The translations under genes and the position numbers were made by a program. DNA of 29,609 nucleotides from Isotricha intestinalis. Taxonomy: Eukaryota; Ciliophora; Litostomatea; Vestibuliferida; Isotrichidae. The first letter of the stretch is position 1; each line of letters starts with the position of its first letter. The notes below the pieces were generated by a model. That model saw only the letters and a program-made list of their open reading frames with translations, made no database searches and was not told the origin of the DNA. The stretch covers positions 1-29,609 of the forward strand of contig JAJJLU010003815.1 in NCBI GenBank assembly GCA_023807065.1, written 5' to 3'. Shown one piece after another: positions 18,761 through 28,187 of this stretch.

Positions 18761-19717
18761 CTAAGAAGCTAAACTTAATTTTGATTTAGTATAACCATTA
18801 AGAAAAAGCCAATAACAAAAATGTTGAATAATTTCAATTAATTCATTTTTATCATCATCAGAAAAATCAAAAAAATGATTTTTTTCAAGAAAATTAGAAA
18901 AAAATTCATTACATTGTTCAGGAAAAATCTCCGCGTTTTCAATTGAAGAATATTCTTTTTCCCCATATTTTTCATTATTTTTTTCAGCTTGAATTCCATT
19001 AACACATTCTCTAAAAAGAATAATAAATTTAGTCACAAAAGTATAATATTTTTCATTTGTTAAAGGTTTAATATAATTTAAATATTTGCAAATTATTTCA
19101 TCACAAGTTTTAATATTTTCATCTTTTATTTCATTTGGATTTAATAAATAATTTAAAATTGGATTTTCTTTTTCTTCATTTATATTTTTATATAAAACCC
19201 CGCCATATTTTTTATATAAATTTTCAAAAATATTTTTGACCACTTCTTCATTATTAATATTATTTTCATCTAATTTCTTTCTTTTTTCATCTTGAAAAAA
19301 AGGATTATATTTCAACTTTTCATAATTATTATTTTCAGAAGAATCAACAAGCTAAAAAAACAAATTAAAAAAAAATATGATAAAAAATTATTTTTTACAT
19401 ATTTTCTAGGTCTTCCTCGTTTTCTTTTCTCAATATTCATTTGTTTTAGAATTTCAGCATGTTTAGTATTTAAATGGTTATTTAAAGCTGGTTTACTTAA
19501 ATATGATTTTCCACAATGTTCACAATTATATATTCTTCCTTCTTTTTCATGTTTTGATCTTCTATGTCTTCCTAATTTTTAATTATATTTTTAACTATTT
19601 ACTTTTGTCTAATTGGTCTGAAGATATTTGAATATTTTGATTTATGTTTGTGTTGTTTAATTGAACTTGAGGAATTTCTTGGATTGGAATTTGTTCTGGA
19701 ATGATGGCACTATTCAT
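18761..19717 (-). CDS. C2H2 zinc-finger protein with AT-hook-like motif, three exons (292 aa)
   Basis: I assemble it from exons 19717-19603, 19571-19399 and 19351-18761, removing GT-AG introns of 31 and 47 nt; all three frames then join without a stop. The ATG at 19717 starts MNSAIIPEQIPIQEIPQVQ. Exon 2 carries one classical finger, CEHCGKSYLSKPALNNHLNT followed by KH (C-x2-C-x12-H-x4-H), then KRKRGRPRK, an AT-hook-like basic patch for the DNA minor groove. Exon 3 is a helical, acidic domain of ~195 residues of unknown fold, ending with TAG. The apparent start at 19315 in exon 3 is a TTG, not an ATG, which supports the spliced model. Likely a nuclear DNA-binding regulator; targets unknown. 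Confidence 0.85.
19352..19398 (-). other. intron 2 of the zinc-finger gene (47 nt)
   Basis: It begins GTAAAAAATA and ends TTTTTTTAG on the minus strand. Without removing it the frame after RGRPRKY runs into a different reading frame; with it removed the frame continues as LVDSSENNNYEKLKYNPFF. The tract before the AG is T-rich. Confidence 0.75.
19572..19602 (-). other. intron 1 of the zinc-finger gene (31 nt)
   Basis: It begins GTAAATAGTT and ends AAAAATTAG on the minus strand and contains in-frame stops. Its removal joins SSDQLDK to RRHRRSKHEKEG, giving an open frame from an ATG to the zinc finger. Confidence 0.75.
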
Positions 19718-19968
19718 TAATTTATATATTTATTAAATTTAATTAAATGATTTATTTTTATTTTGATTTATTTTTTTTTAAAATTCAATGATATTTAGAA
19801 TAATTGTATCATTTAATTAAATTCTTTTATTTTATTAATAAATGATATTTTAATTAAATACAAACTAAACTAAAATAATTAATTACATTTCTAAATGATA
19901 AAACATATTTTACATATATAATTTTAAAAAAACCTCTATCACCAGAAAGAACTTGAATTCATATAAAT

Positions 19969-20400
19969 TTAATTTTGAATTATTTGATATTCATTATAAG
20001 ATAAATCATCATCAGAAGAGTATTTATTATTTTGTAAAATTGAAAAAGAAAATAGAGTATTAATAAAATTTACATCTTTACATTTCATCATATTATTACT
20101 TTCTCTTTTTTTAAAAAATTTAATTAATACTTCTTTTTGTTTAACGGTTTTATTAAACAATCTATTTACTTTTCCAGTTTCTTTTAATTCTTTATAACTT
20201 AAATAATCAAAAACTTTAATCCATAATTGAGTTGTTAATTTTTGAGATTTATTTTTATAATAATGTTTTAAATCTACATTAGAAAAATAATTAGATGAAA
20301 ATTTATCTTTCAATGATAAAGTATATTTCCATTTAAAATTTTTTTGATTCGTATTTTTTTTTGTAATCAATATTTGTTGTTTATTTTGTATACATCCCAT
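19969..20400 (-). CDS. N-myristoylated F-box protein (143 aa)
   Basis: Starts MGCIQNKQ: Gly2 with Cys3 is a classic N-myristoylation plus palmitoylation signal, predicting attachment to membranes. Residues ~73-118 form an F-box-like three-helix motif (LWIKVFDYLSYKELKETGKV, then NRLFNKTVKQKEVLIKFFKK), the docking site for Skp1 in SCF ubiquitin ligases. The tail is Asp/Ser-rich. There is no obvious substrate-recognition repeat, so the partner is unknown; it may be an adaptor or a membrane-tethered SCF subunit. The start is well defined because the signal requires the initiator Met. Single exon, stop TAA. Confidence 0.75.
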   Translation of the reverse strand: MGCIQNKQQILITKKNTNQKNFKWKYTLSLKDKFSSNYFSNVDLKHYYKNKSQKLTTQLWIKVFDYLSYKELKETGKVNRLFNKTVKQKEVLIKFFKKRESNNMMKCKDVNFINTLFSFSILQNNKYSSDDDLSYNEYQIIQN

Positions 20401-21512
20401 ATTATTTTGTTTAATTGTTATTTTTAATATAATTTATTGTTAATTCTAAATTTTGTTTTAATGGATTTTAATTAAGAAGATTCAAAAAAAAAGATTTTTG
20501 GAAAAAGAAAAGAAAATAAAAAAATATTATAATAATAAAAATTGAAGAAACAAAAGAAGAAGAAAAAAATAATACTAATATTATTAATAAATTAAATGAA
20601 AATATTTCTAATTTCAATATTTTTTCTATTCAATCAGGCTTAAAAAATCAAACTCTTATAAAATTTCATTAAAAGAGATATTATGGTAAAGAATGTCATT
20701 CATTTATATTTCTTCAATAAAAAAGATTTTTCTTTAAGAATAAATTATAAATGTATAAATAAGATTTTAATTGAAAAATGAAATAAAAAGAAAAAAAATC
20801 TATTCATTAATGGATAAAAAATAGTAAATAAGATAATAAATAAAGATATAGAAAATATAAAATAGGAAGCTATTAAAGATATGTTCAATATAAATTAACA
20901 AATAAAAAATTTCTACAATAAATAGAAGATATCTCTTAATACATTGTTGAAAAAAATAAACTAATAAATAAACAAAGTGAAAGAATTAAAATATTTAAAT
21001 AATTCAATTGAAGATTTTAAAAAAGATAAATGATTTCAATAAAAATTAATAAAAATGAATAATCAAAAAAGAATTTATACTTAAACATCAAATGATATTA
21101 TTGATAAATTAAAAAGAATACAATAAAATTGAGAAATTTTAAGAAAACAAAAAAGAAAGAAATACAGTATTTGAAATTAGAAAAGGAATCAAAAATATCA
21201 AAAAAATTTTTTCCTTTTATATTAAAATGATTATAATTTTATGCTTTGACACAAAATAAATAAAAACAATATTAAGAAAAATATAATTAATATCAATAAT
21301 AAAAATAATAAAAAAAATAATAATAATAATACTTTATATCCTAATAATATTAATAATAATAATATAAATAATAAAAACATTATCAATATATAATAGAAGA
21401 AATAAAATTATAATTCTTTCAGAAACAAAAAATTCCAAACAATAGAAAATATAAAAAAATATTTTTCCCTTAAATAAATTTTTTCAAAATAAAATTATAT
21501 AAAAAAATAAAA
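20401..21512 (+). other. interval with coiled-coil-like reading frames interrupted by TAA/TAG/TGA
   Basis: No intact gene, but G+C is higher than in true spacers. A frame from the ATG at 20461 begins MDFN-TAA-EDSKKKIFGKRK. After a frame change, IEETKEEEKNNTNIINKLNE and ISNFNIFSIQSGLKNQTLI follow up to about 20670. From 20797 to 21174 one frame of 125 codons reads as a coiled coil, for example NTLLKKIN and KVKELKYLNNSIEDFKKDK. It is interrupted by seven TAA, two TAG and two TGA, nearly all where Gln (or Trp for TGA) would fit. From about 21280 to 21420 there are AAT/TAA trinucleotide-like runs (Asn-type low complexity). It may be a pseudogene, a variant-code gene or chance. Confidence 0.4.
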
Positions 21513-22911
21513 ATGTCATCATTTCAAGAAAAACAAAGAGTTTTAAGTTTATTTACAAGAACCTGGGTCCGTGACAGTCACGGATTATATGATTATGAAT
21601 CACCCCAAACAAAAAATATTAATGTTATGATAGCAGAATCAGTATTAATTGCAAGAACAAAACATGAAATTCAAACAGTTCCAATAAATAAAGCATTAAA
21701 TAATGATCAAGAATTAATATTAAATGTTACTTATCAAAATAATGATATTTATTCTATTGAAAATCCAATTACTTTTATGATGCAACCGAGCGAAGAAAAT
21801 ATAATAAATTTATCAAATAAAATTTGGTATGTTTTAAAAAGTGAAGATACACAAAATTCAACTAATTTACAAACTATAAATAATATAAATGAAGATTATA
21901 ATTTATGTAAAAATGATATTATTAAATTAGGAAGAGTAAAATATGCTTTAAATGATGTTCATATACCAGATAGAAAAGATATAATTGATATAGAAACTCC
22001 TTTAGATCCTTTAAGTTACAATGTTGAATCTATTAATATGAATTCTCAATCTGTTTTTGATTTTATTTTTTTAGCTAAAAATGAATTAGGTAATAACGAA
22101 GAAAATATATGTAAAATATGTTATTCTGATAGTAATGAAAATGATAATCCTTTAGTTCATTTATGTTCTTGTTCTGGAGGAATTAGATTTGCACATTATT
22201 TTTGTATTAAAAAATGGATGGAGACTAAATTAATAATTAAAGAAAATGAGAAAAAAACAGTTAAAAGTTATAATATAAAATCATTTAATTGTGAAATATG
22301 TAAAACTCCTTATCCATGTAAAATAATATTTATTTAATATTTTTTTAGATAGATTTAAACTCGAAGGAAAAGAAGAAATATTTAATTTAATTGATATTGA
22401 AAAACCAAATTGTAATTATATTATATTTGAATCATTAAATCAAGTAAAAGATAATTGTAATATTAAATCAATTCATGTTATTCAATTAACAGGAGATGTT
22501 ATTAAAATTGGAAGAGGACATGAAAGTGATGTTAGAATAAATGATATTTCTGTTTCTAGAGTTCATGCTTTATTAAAATATGATAAAGTTTCTGGGAGAT
22601 TATTGATTAGAAATTTAAAAAGTAAATTTGGAACTCTTGTTTTATTAAAAAGACCTTTAATAATTAAAGATAAAAAAATCGATTTACAAGTTGGAAGAAC
22701 ATTTATTGAAGCTGGATTAATTTCGAAAAAAGAATTTGAAAGATTGAAAAAAGAAAAAAAAAATAAAACTTTGGAGAAAGAGTTTTTAAAAAAAAATACA
22801 CAAATTAAACAATTTGTTGATAAGGGAAATGAAGGTAATTTGAATTTAAATAATAATAATAATATTAATGAGAATAATAATAATAATGGGAGTTTTGGAG
22901 GGATTTCCTAA
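21513..22911 (+). CDS. RING-CH (RINGv) plus FHA domain protein, two exons (455 aa)
   Basis: Exons 21513-22317 and 22349-22911, joined by removing a 31-nt intron; the frame then runs CEICKTPYP-YRFKLEG without a stop. Residues ~1-195 are a conserved N-terminal region (from RVLSLFTRTWVRDSHGLYDY) of unknown fold. At ~205-268 is a C4HC3 RING-CH finger: CKICYSD, LCSCSGGIRFAHYFCIKKWM and CEICKTPYP, as in MARCH-type E3 ubiquitin ligases. Exon 2 carries an FHA domain (IGRGHESDVRINDISVSRVH, then NLKSKFGTLV), which binds phosphothreonine. Together they suggest a ubiquitin ligase directed to phosphorylated targets. The C-terminus is Lys- then Asn-rich. No membrane span is visible, unlike most MARCH proteins. 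Stop TAA. Confidence 0.9.
22318..22348 (+). other. intron of the RING-CH/FHA gene (31 nt)
   Basis: Starts GTAAAATAAT and ends TTTTTTTAG, contains an in-frame TAA, and shifts the frame by one base if retained. Removing it links the RING-CH finger to the FHA domain in one frame. Confidence 0.85.
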
Positions 22912-23601
22912 AGGGAAGTTTTTTTTCATTAAAATAATTTTTTTATTTTAATAATAATTGAAAGCTCAAAATTATGTAAAAATTTTCATAAATAATTATA
23001 ATTAAAAAACCAAAAAAGATAATATAATATTTATAAATCATTATTATATCATTCGAAAAAATTAAAAAATTAAAGTATATTGTTTCTTGAAAATACAAGA
23101 AAAAATATATCATTTATGCATTTTTAATATGAATAATAAAAGAAGATATACAATCAATTTAGGTGATTCTCTTTATTAAAATTTAAATAAATTTGGAGAA
23201 ATAATATATAAAATATAAGAACATATAGAACAAATTATAATTTTATATAATGATAATATTAATGAAAATATTAAAGTTTAAGAGATTAATAGAAATGTAA
23301 TAAAAGAAAATTAGATTGAGAGAACTATTAATTATAGAAATAATATTGTTATATAAAAATAGAAATGAATGACATTAATAGTATTTATATAAATTTTCTA
23401 TTCCTTTTGGTTAAAAAAAATAATTTAATACACTTATATTAATTAGAAGTCTATTAATTATTAAAAATATATATAACTTTTTTTGGTTTTTTTTAAGTAA
23501 TAATTAAATTATTTTTAATATAATTACATTAATAATTCAAGGATTTTTATTTTATATAAAAAAATAAATTTAGAAAAAAAAGTAAAAACTGGGAGAAAAA
23601 A
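22912..23601 (+). other. intergenic with one small TAA/TAG-containing frame (23129-23368)
   Basis: Mostly A/T spacer. The ATG at 23129 opens a frame of 79 codons to a TGA at 23366-23368 that reads as protein if TAA and TAG are Gln: for example MNNKRRYTINLGDSLY, NLNKFGEIIYKI, NINENIKV and NRNVIKEN lie between them. It holds four TAA, two TAG and one CAA, and no TGA before its end. I recognise no family. The ~230 bases after it hold nothing I can name. Confidence 0.35.
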
Positions 23602-24207
23602 ATGGATGAATCTTCAAGCAGTAAACAAACGAAAAACACAATGCCAACAAAAGATACATATTACAATTGTAATGAGCTTGAAAATTCAACAATATCATTA
23701 GATTTAACAAACCAAATCATAACATCAATATCATCAAATCTTGAAGATTTAATAATAGACAATTTAAATGATATTTATAAATTATATGTAAAATCAGATA
23801 TTTTTTTTTTAAATCATATTCCACAAATTTCAATAGAAGATTATATAAAAAGAATATTAAAATATACTCAAATGAATATATCTTCATTAATTCTTGCAAT
23901 AATTTATATTGATAAAATGTGTGAAAAGAATAGTTATATTTTATGTTTTAATAATATTCACAGATTAATCTTATCTTCTTGTTTATTAAGTATTAAATTT
24001 AATGAAGATATTACCTTTCATAATGACTTATATGCTAGAATTAGTGGTGAAAGTGTTGAAAATGTAAATAAATTGGAATATGAATTATATGTTTTACTTA
24101 ATTTTTCTCTTTTTGTTGATTACAATTATTATGAAAAATATTTTGAGTATTTCAGTCAATATTCAAAATATAATTCATTGGAAAATAACATTAATAAGCT
24201 GGATTAG
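23602..24207 (+). CDS. PHO80-type (P/U) cyclin (201 aa)
   Basis: The central ~110 residues match the cyclin box of the PHO80/CycP/CycU family: ISIEDYIKRILKYTQMN, LILAIIYIDKMCEKN, NIHRLILSSCLLSIKFNED, YARISGESVENVNKLEYELY and LLNFSLFVD. Such cyclins bind a PHO85-like CDK in phosphate, nutrient or polarity signalling; plants and protists also have them. The N-terminal ~40 residues are Ser/Thr-rich and probably disordered. The ATG follows an A-run, and the gene ends with TAG, a working stop in this genome. No intron. Which CDK it partners cannot be told from this window. Confidence 0.92.
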   Translation: MDESSSSKQTKNTMPTKDTYYNCNELENSTISLDLTNQIITSISSNLEDLIIDNLNDIYKLYVKSDIFFLNHIPQISIEDYIKRILKYTQMNISSLILAIIYIDKMCEKNSYILCFNNIHRLILSSCLLSIKFNEDITFHNDLYARISGESVENVNKLEYELYVLLNFSLFVDYNYYEKYFEYFSQYSKYNSLENNINKLD

Positions 24208-24528
24208 GTCTTTTTTATTTTAGTAATTATATTTTTTTTCATAATTTTATTTTAGAAGGGTTTTAATTCAGCATAATATTTAAAAAAGAATTTTTTATTT
24301 ATAAAAAATTAATTTATTAATAAATTATAATAATATAAAATATTTTTATAAATATAAAAAATTTTTCCAATATCTAATATAAAATATCTTATTAATGTAG
24401 ATAATCAACTTACAGAAATAGATAAATACATTTTTTTAAATGTATATTCTTTTAAATCATCAAAGATCTTTTTATTTACAATTAATTAGGAAATTTAAAA
24501 ATAAAAAAATTTTCATCATAAAAAATAT
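24208..24528. other. intergenic, nothing recognised
   Basis: A/T-rich spacer between the cyclin stop and the 3' end of the tRNA gene. Apart from the T-run that ends the tRNA transcript (24520-24525, listed separately), I see no feature. Confidence 0.5.
24520..24525 (-). terminator. RNA polymerase III terminator of tRNA-Ser
   Basis: Six T residues on the minus strand begin four bases after the tRNA discriminator base, the standard Pol III termination signal. Confidence 0.75.
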
Positions 24529-24609
24529 CGACAACTGTGAGACTTGAACTCACGCGGGTTTCCCCATCTGCTTAGCAGGCAGACGCCTTAACCACTCGGC
24601 CAAATTGTC
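24529..24609 (-). tRNA. tRNA-Ser (anticodon GCU)
   Basis: An 81-nt type II (long variable arm) tRNA on the minus strand. The acceptor arm pairs GACAATT with AGTTGTC (one G-T pair) and the discriminator is G, as usual for serine. The anticodon stem-loop is TCTGC-CTGCTAA-GCAGA, giving anticodon GCT, which reads AGU/AGC. The A box (TGGCCGAGTGG) and B box (GTTCAAGTC) are intact. No intron is present. It is the most G+C-rich spot outside the bacterial island. It is nuclear rather than bacterial in setting: CCA is not encoded and a T-run follows. Confidence 0.96.
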
Positions 24610-24844
24610 AACTAAATATTACTTAAAATTATTTTCATAATAATATCTAAACAATTAATTATGAATATATATTTTTTATATTATTATATAATATTTTTTC
24701 TAACATTTTCTAATGCAAATATCAAATAAATATTTTCCTATATATATCAATTTATCTAATTTAAAATTTATAAATCAATTGAAAGAAAAGCAAAAAACAA
24801 ATACAAAATAAAAAGAATTTAAAAAAATATATTTTTAATAAATA

Positions 24845-26251
24845 TTAACTAATTTCATCTTGAAAGCATTCAAAAATAAGATCTCCTTGTTCATTTTCAA
24901 ATTCTTTAATTCTATCTTCATATTTCATGTCATTAATTTCCATAGCTTCACTCATATCCATAGTAGTATCTTTAGGATGAAACATATGAGCACATAAATC
25001 AAGAACAGTTCTTTTATCAATTTCAGCACTTTCATTATTTGCTCTAATATTAGAATAATATTCAACAAATTCTGTAATTCTATCATAAAATTTACATTCA
25101 TCTTTAATAGCATTAAATCTATCTTTACTTAAATAACTTAAACAAATTAATATATGCATTAAAACAGAAGTAGGTATATTTTCTTTTATCATAGTTAAAA
25201 AAGTTTCTGTTAAATTTTTACAAACAGCAACATTATTTCCAAGGAAATCTAAAGTGATATTAGAATGTAATATATTAGCTAATAAAGCACTAGCAAAATC
25301 TAAGCAAAAAATATGTATTTCATTAACACGACTTCTTTGTAATAATTTAATAATCCAATCAATTAAACCAAACTTCATATATATTGGAATTGTATCTTCT
25401 TTAACACTCATTTTTTGTAATATTGCTATACAAAATCTTTGTATTACTTGACCATCTTCTGTTCCTTTCATTATTTCTATTATTTTTTCTACGATTGATG
25501 AACCATTTGTCATTAAATATTCTACTCCTTTATATGTTGCTGATATTATTGATATTAAACTTAAAGTTGCATGTCTTAAATTATATGCATGGAAATTTAA
25601 TAAATCTAATACGAATTGATTTGACTTTGTTTCTTCTATATTTAATATGTCATTTCTTATTAATTCATATACTAAATTTTTTCTTAATTCTGGCGATATT
25701 TGTAATGCATTTACTCTTAAAGATAATAATACTTCAATTATATTTTCTGTATTTTTATCTTCTTTTGCTTTATTTAATTTCTTTTTATGTTCTATCATTA
25801 CTGTTTGATTCATTATTTCTGTTTTTTCATCCCATTCATCACTCATTATTATTTTATGATATTTTCCTATTTGACTTTTATAATTTTCAATTGTTTCTCC
25901 CAAATTTTCATTTGATTGATTTCCATCTTTTATATTATGTAATTGTTGTAAACAATTAATTACAATGGAAAAAATTTGTCTTGCACATTGAAGGATACTT
26001 TTATGTTTTTTATCTAATAATTTATATGCATCTTGTAATTTTGTTAATTGCTTTGTTTTTTCTTTTGATTCTTGAAGATATTTTGTTAATTTAGATTGTT
26101 TATCTTCTGGAATATTTTCTTTTGAACCTTTTTTATCTGAATTTTTAAAACTGTCTTCTTTTTCAAAACATTCTAATGTTGATTTATATCCTCTTTGTTT
26201 TAAGAAATCTTTTATTAAATCTACTTCGTTTTCTTCTTTTGTTGATGTCAT
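24845..26251 (-). CDS. ARMC9-like LisH/armadillo protein (468 aa)
   Basis: Residues ~8-32 form a LisH motif (LIKDFLKQRGYKSTLECFEK). A coiled coil follows at ~50-100, and from ~160 to 440 there are armadillo-type helical repeats, for example LRKNLVYELIRNDILNIEE, LLNFHAYNLRHATLSLIS and IPTSVLMHILICLSYLSKDR. Length and order match the LisH and armadillo portion of ARMC9. ARMC9 is a basal-body and ciliary-tip protein (Joubert syndrome gene in humans; present in Tetrahymena) that acts in ciliary stability and Hedgehog signalling in animals. It supports a ciliated host. The human protein is longer at the C-terminus. No introns, stop TAA. The synonymous-codon style changes sharply mid-gene (see findings). 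Confidence 0.88.
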   Translation of the reverse strand: MTSTKEENEVDLIKDFLKQRGYKSTLECFEKEDSFKNSDKKGSKENIPEDKQSKLTKYLQESKEKTKQLTKLQDAYKLLDKKHKSILQCARQIFSIVINCLQQLHNIKDGNQSNENLGETIENYKSQIGKYHKIIMSDEWDEKTEIMNQTVMIEHKKKLNKAKEDKNTENIIEVLLSLRVNALQISPELRKNLVYELIRNDILNIEETKSNQFVLDLLNFHAYNLRHATLSLISIISATYKGVEYLMTNGSSIVEKIIEIMKGTEDGQVIQRFCIAILQKMSVKEDTIPIYMKFGLIDWIIKLLQRSRVNEIHIFCLDFASALLANILHSNITLDFLGNNVAVCKNLTETFLTMIKENIPTSVLMHILICLSYLSKDRFNAIKDECKFYDRITEFVEYYSNIRANNESAEIDKRTVLDLCAHMFHPKDTTMDMSEAMEINDMKYEDRIKEFENEQGDLIFECFQDEIS

Positions 26252-26507
26252 TTAATTTATCTTAAATTTTAAATTTTATTTAAATTTATATATCTTTTTG
26301 GATTGAGGAATTTTTAATTTTTTTTTAATTTAAATTCTGGATTTTTTTCTTTTTTTTTATGAGGTTTTTTTTTAATTATTTAAATTAATTTGTTTAAATT
26401 TTTTTTATTAAATTAAAAATAAATGTTTTTATTTGTTTTTTGTCATATTTATTTTATGTATAAAAAAATAAAAATATAAGATAGTCAATTATAATTAAAA
26501 AGCATTT

Positions 26508-27314
26508 TTATTCGTTTATTGAATTATTAAGATTAATATCAAAATCTTTATTCATAATAGTTTCCCAATTAGATTTAGCAGTATCAATGTTAGAAAACAT
26601 TTTATCTTCAATTCTCATTCCTTTTTCATCTTTATAATTTAAAAATGTAATATCAAAAATATCAGTTAAATTATTATTATAAGCTTGTAAACCAATTTTA
26701 TTTATTTCTTGACAATATTCATCATTTTTTTGTAAATACAAAACTATTTGTTGTTTATAATCTCTTAAAATTTTAATTCTTAATTTTTTTAAATGATCAA
26801 ATAATTCAATAGAAGAATGAATTTTTTCAATAGTTTTATTAGAAACATTTTTATTGTTTTCAAATTCAATATATAATAATTGAGGTAAATCTTTATCAAT
26901 TTGACTAATTAAACTTTTAAAACTTCTTAATTCAATAATAAAATCAAATAATTCAGTTAATTTTTCTTTTGATTCATTTTTTAAATCTGACATATTAATT
27001 TCTAAATAAGGAGCATCTTCAATATAATTTAAATTACACAATTGAAATTTTCCATTAAAATCACATGAAATTTTATAAAATATATTTTTTATACAATGAG
27101 TAATTGAAGGTTTTAAATATAAACATGCTGCAGATGAATAAATTAATTTATGATATAAGTATATTATTCTATTTCTTATTTTTGTTATTAAAGATATTAA
27201 ATTTTGAGCTCTTCTTAAATCAATTTCATTATTTTCACATATTGATAAATCTAATATTTTTGTTTGTTGAAGATTATAATCATCAAGAACTAAAGAAGGA
27301 CTTCCACATCCCAT
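26508..27314 (-). CDS. lipid-anchored helical protein of unknown function (268 aa)
   Basis: Starts MGCGSPSLV, a strong N-myristoylation signal (Gly2, Ser5) with a Cys for palmitoylation, so it is probably membrane-attached. The rest is mainly alpha-helical with regular Leu/Ile/Lys spacing, for example LISLITKIRNRIIYLYHKLI, LFDFIIELRSFKSLISQID and LFDHLKKLRIKILRDYKQQ, and no transmembrane span. I do not recognise the family. It sits between the ARMC9-like and Rab genes on the same strand, which gives no firm clue. It is the second protein here with an MGC start, the other being the F-box protein; no other similarity is evident. Single exon, stop TAA. Confidence 0.8.
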   Translation of the reverse strand: MGCGSPSLVLDDYNLQQTKILDLSICENNEIDLRRAQNLISLITKIRNRIIYLYHKLIYSSAACLYLKPSITHCIKNIFYKISCDFNGKFQLCNLNYIEDAPYLEINMSDLKNESKEKLTELFDFIIELRSFKSLISQIDKDLPQLLYIEFENNKNVSNKTIEKIHSSIELFDHLKKLRIKILRDYKQQIVLYLQKNDEYCQEINKIGLQAYNNNLTDIFDITFLNYKDEKGMRIEDKMFSNIDTAKSNWETIMNKDFDINLNNSINE

Positions 27315-27466
27315 TTTTTTATTAAAATTTTATTTTCAAATATAAATATTTTATGTCAATTATATTATTTAATCTAATAAAAAGAAAAATTAAGAAAACA
27401 AAAATTAAACAATAATAAAAAATTTAAAAAGCATTTAAAAAAACTAAAAATATATAAAAAAAGAAC

Positions 27467-28105
27467 TTATTTCTTACAACAATTTTTTTTTTTATTTGTT
27501 CCTTTATCAAGATTATTATTAGCATTAAGAACAATACCATTTTCTTGAATATTATTTTTTTTTTCATCCTCATTTAAAAAATTGAATTTTTTTGAAATTT
27601 GTTGAATCATAGTATCAAAAGCTTTTTCAATATTAACAGCTTGCATAGCACTAGTTTCCAAATAAGCAATTTCAAATAATTCTGCTTTTTTAAGAGCATC
27701 ATCTTGAGTGACTTGTCTTTCATCTTCTAAATCACATTTATTTCCAATTAATAAAATACAAACATCAGGATCTCCATTATTTTTTAATTCTCCAATCCAT
27801 TTATCAACATTATCAAAAGTTTCTTTTTTACTTATATCATATACAACGAATGAACCTTTCGCTCCTTTATAATATGCATTCGTTATTGATTTATATCTCT
27901 CTTGTCCTGCTGTATCCCATATTTGAACTTTTATATTTACTGTAGGATATTTCACTATTTTACTTCCAAATTCTACTCCTACTGTTGATTTTGTCTCTAT
28001 TGAAAATTCATCACGAACATAACGTGATAATATGTTTGTCTTTCCTACTCCTGAATCTCCTATTAATACTAATTTAAATATTATGTCATAATCTTCGTCT
28101 GACAT
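27467..28105 (-). CDS. Rab-family small GTPase, Rab11-like (212 aa)
   Basis: All G motifs are present: G1 GDSGVGKT (residues 16-23), the switch I region ending STVGVEFGSK (40-49), G3 WDTAGQE (63-69), G4 NKCD and G5 SAM. Rab-specific motifs YYKGAKG and the ETKST-VGVEF effector segment point to the Rab11/Rab2-like group, with Rab11 the closer match to my eye. The C-terminus KKKNCCKK supplies two cysteines two residues before the end, a CCxx-type geranylgeranylation site. Rab11 acts on recycling endosomes and, in ciliates, on vesicle return to the oral region or contractile vacuole (family knowledge). The asparagine after the G1 Thr is unremarkable. No introns; stop TAA. Confidence 0.95.
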   Translation of the reverse strand: MSDEDYDIIFKLVLIGDSGVGKTNILSRYVRDEFSIETKSTVGVEFGSKIVKYPTVNIKVQIWDTAGQERYKSITNAYYKGAKGSFVVYDISKKETFDNVDKWIGELKNNGDPDVCILLIGNKCDLEDERQVTQDDALKKAELFEIAYLETSAMQAVNIEKAFDTMIQQISKKFNFLNEDEKKNNIQENGIVLNANNNLDKGTNKKKNCCKK

Positions 28106-28187
28106 TTTTTTTATTTAATTTTTTTTTTGGATTTATTTTTTGATTTTTTCTAATAAAATAAATATGAATTTTGCTTAAACAATAAAA

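Noticed and set aside
19292..19582. Plus-strand frame of 96 codons
   Set aside because: It crosses exons and an intron of the minus-strand zinc-finger gene, whose C2H2 finger and splice sites are better supported.
25423..25959. Plus-strand frame of 178 codons looking like a membrane protein
   Set aside because: It is antisense to the ARMC9-like gene; the Leu/Phe richness is a by-product of A-rich coding on the other strand.
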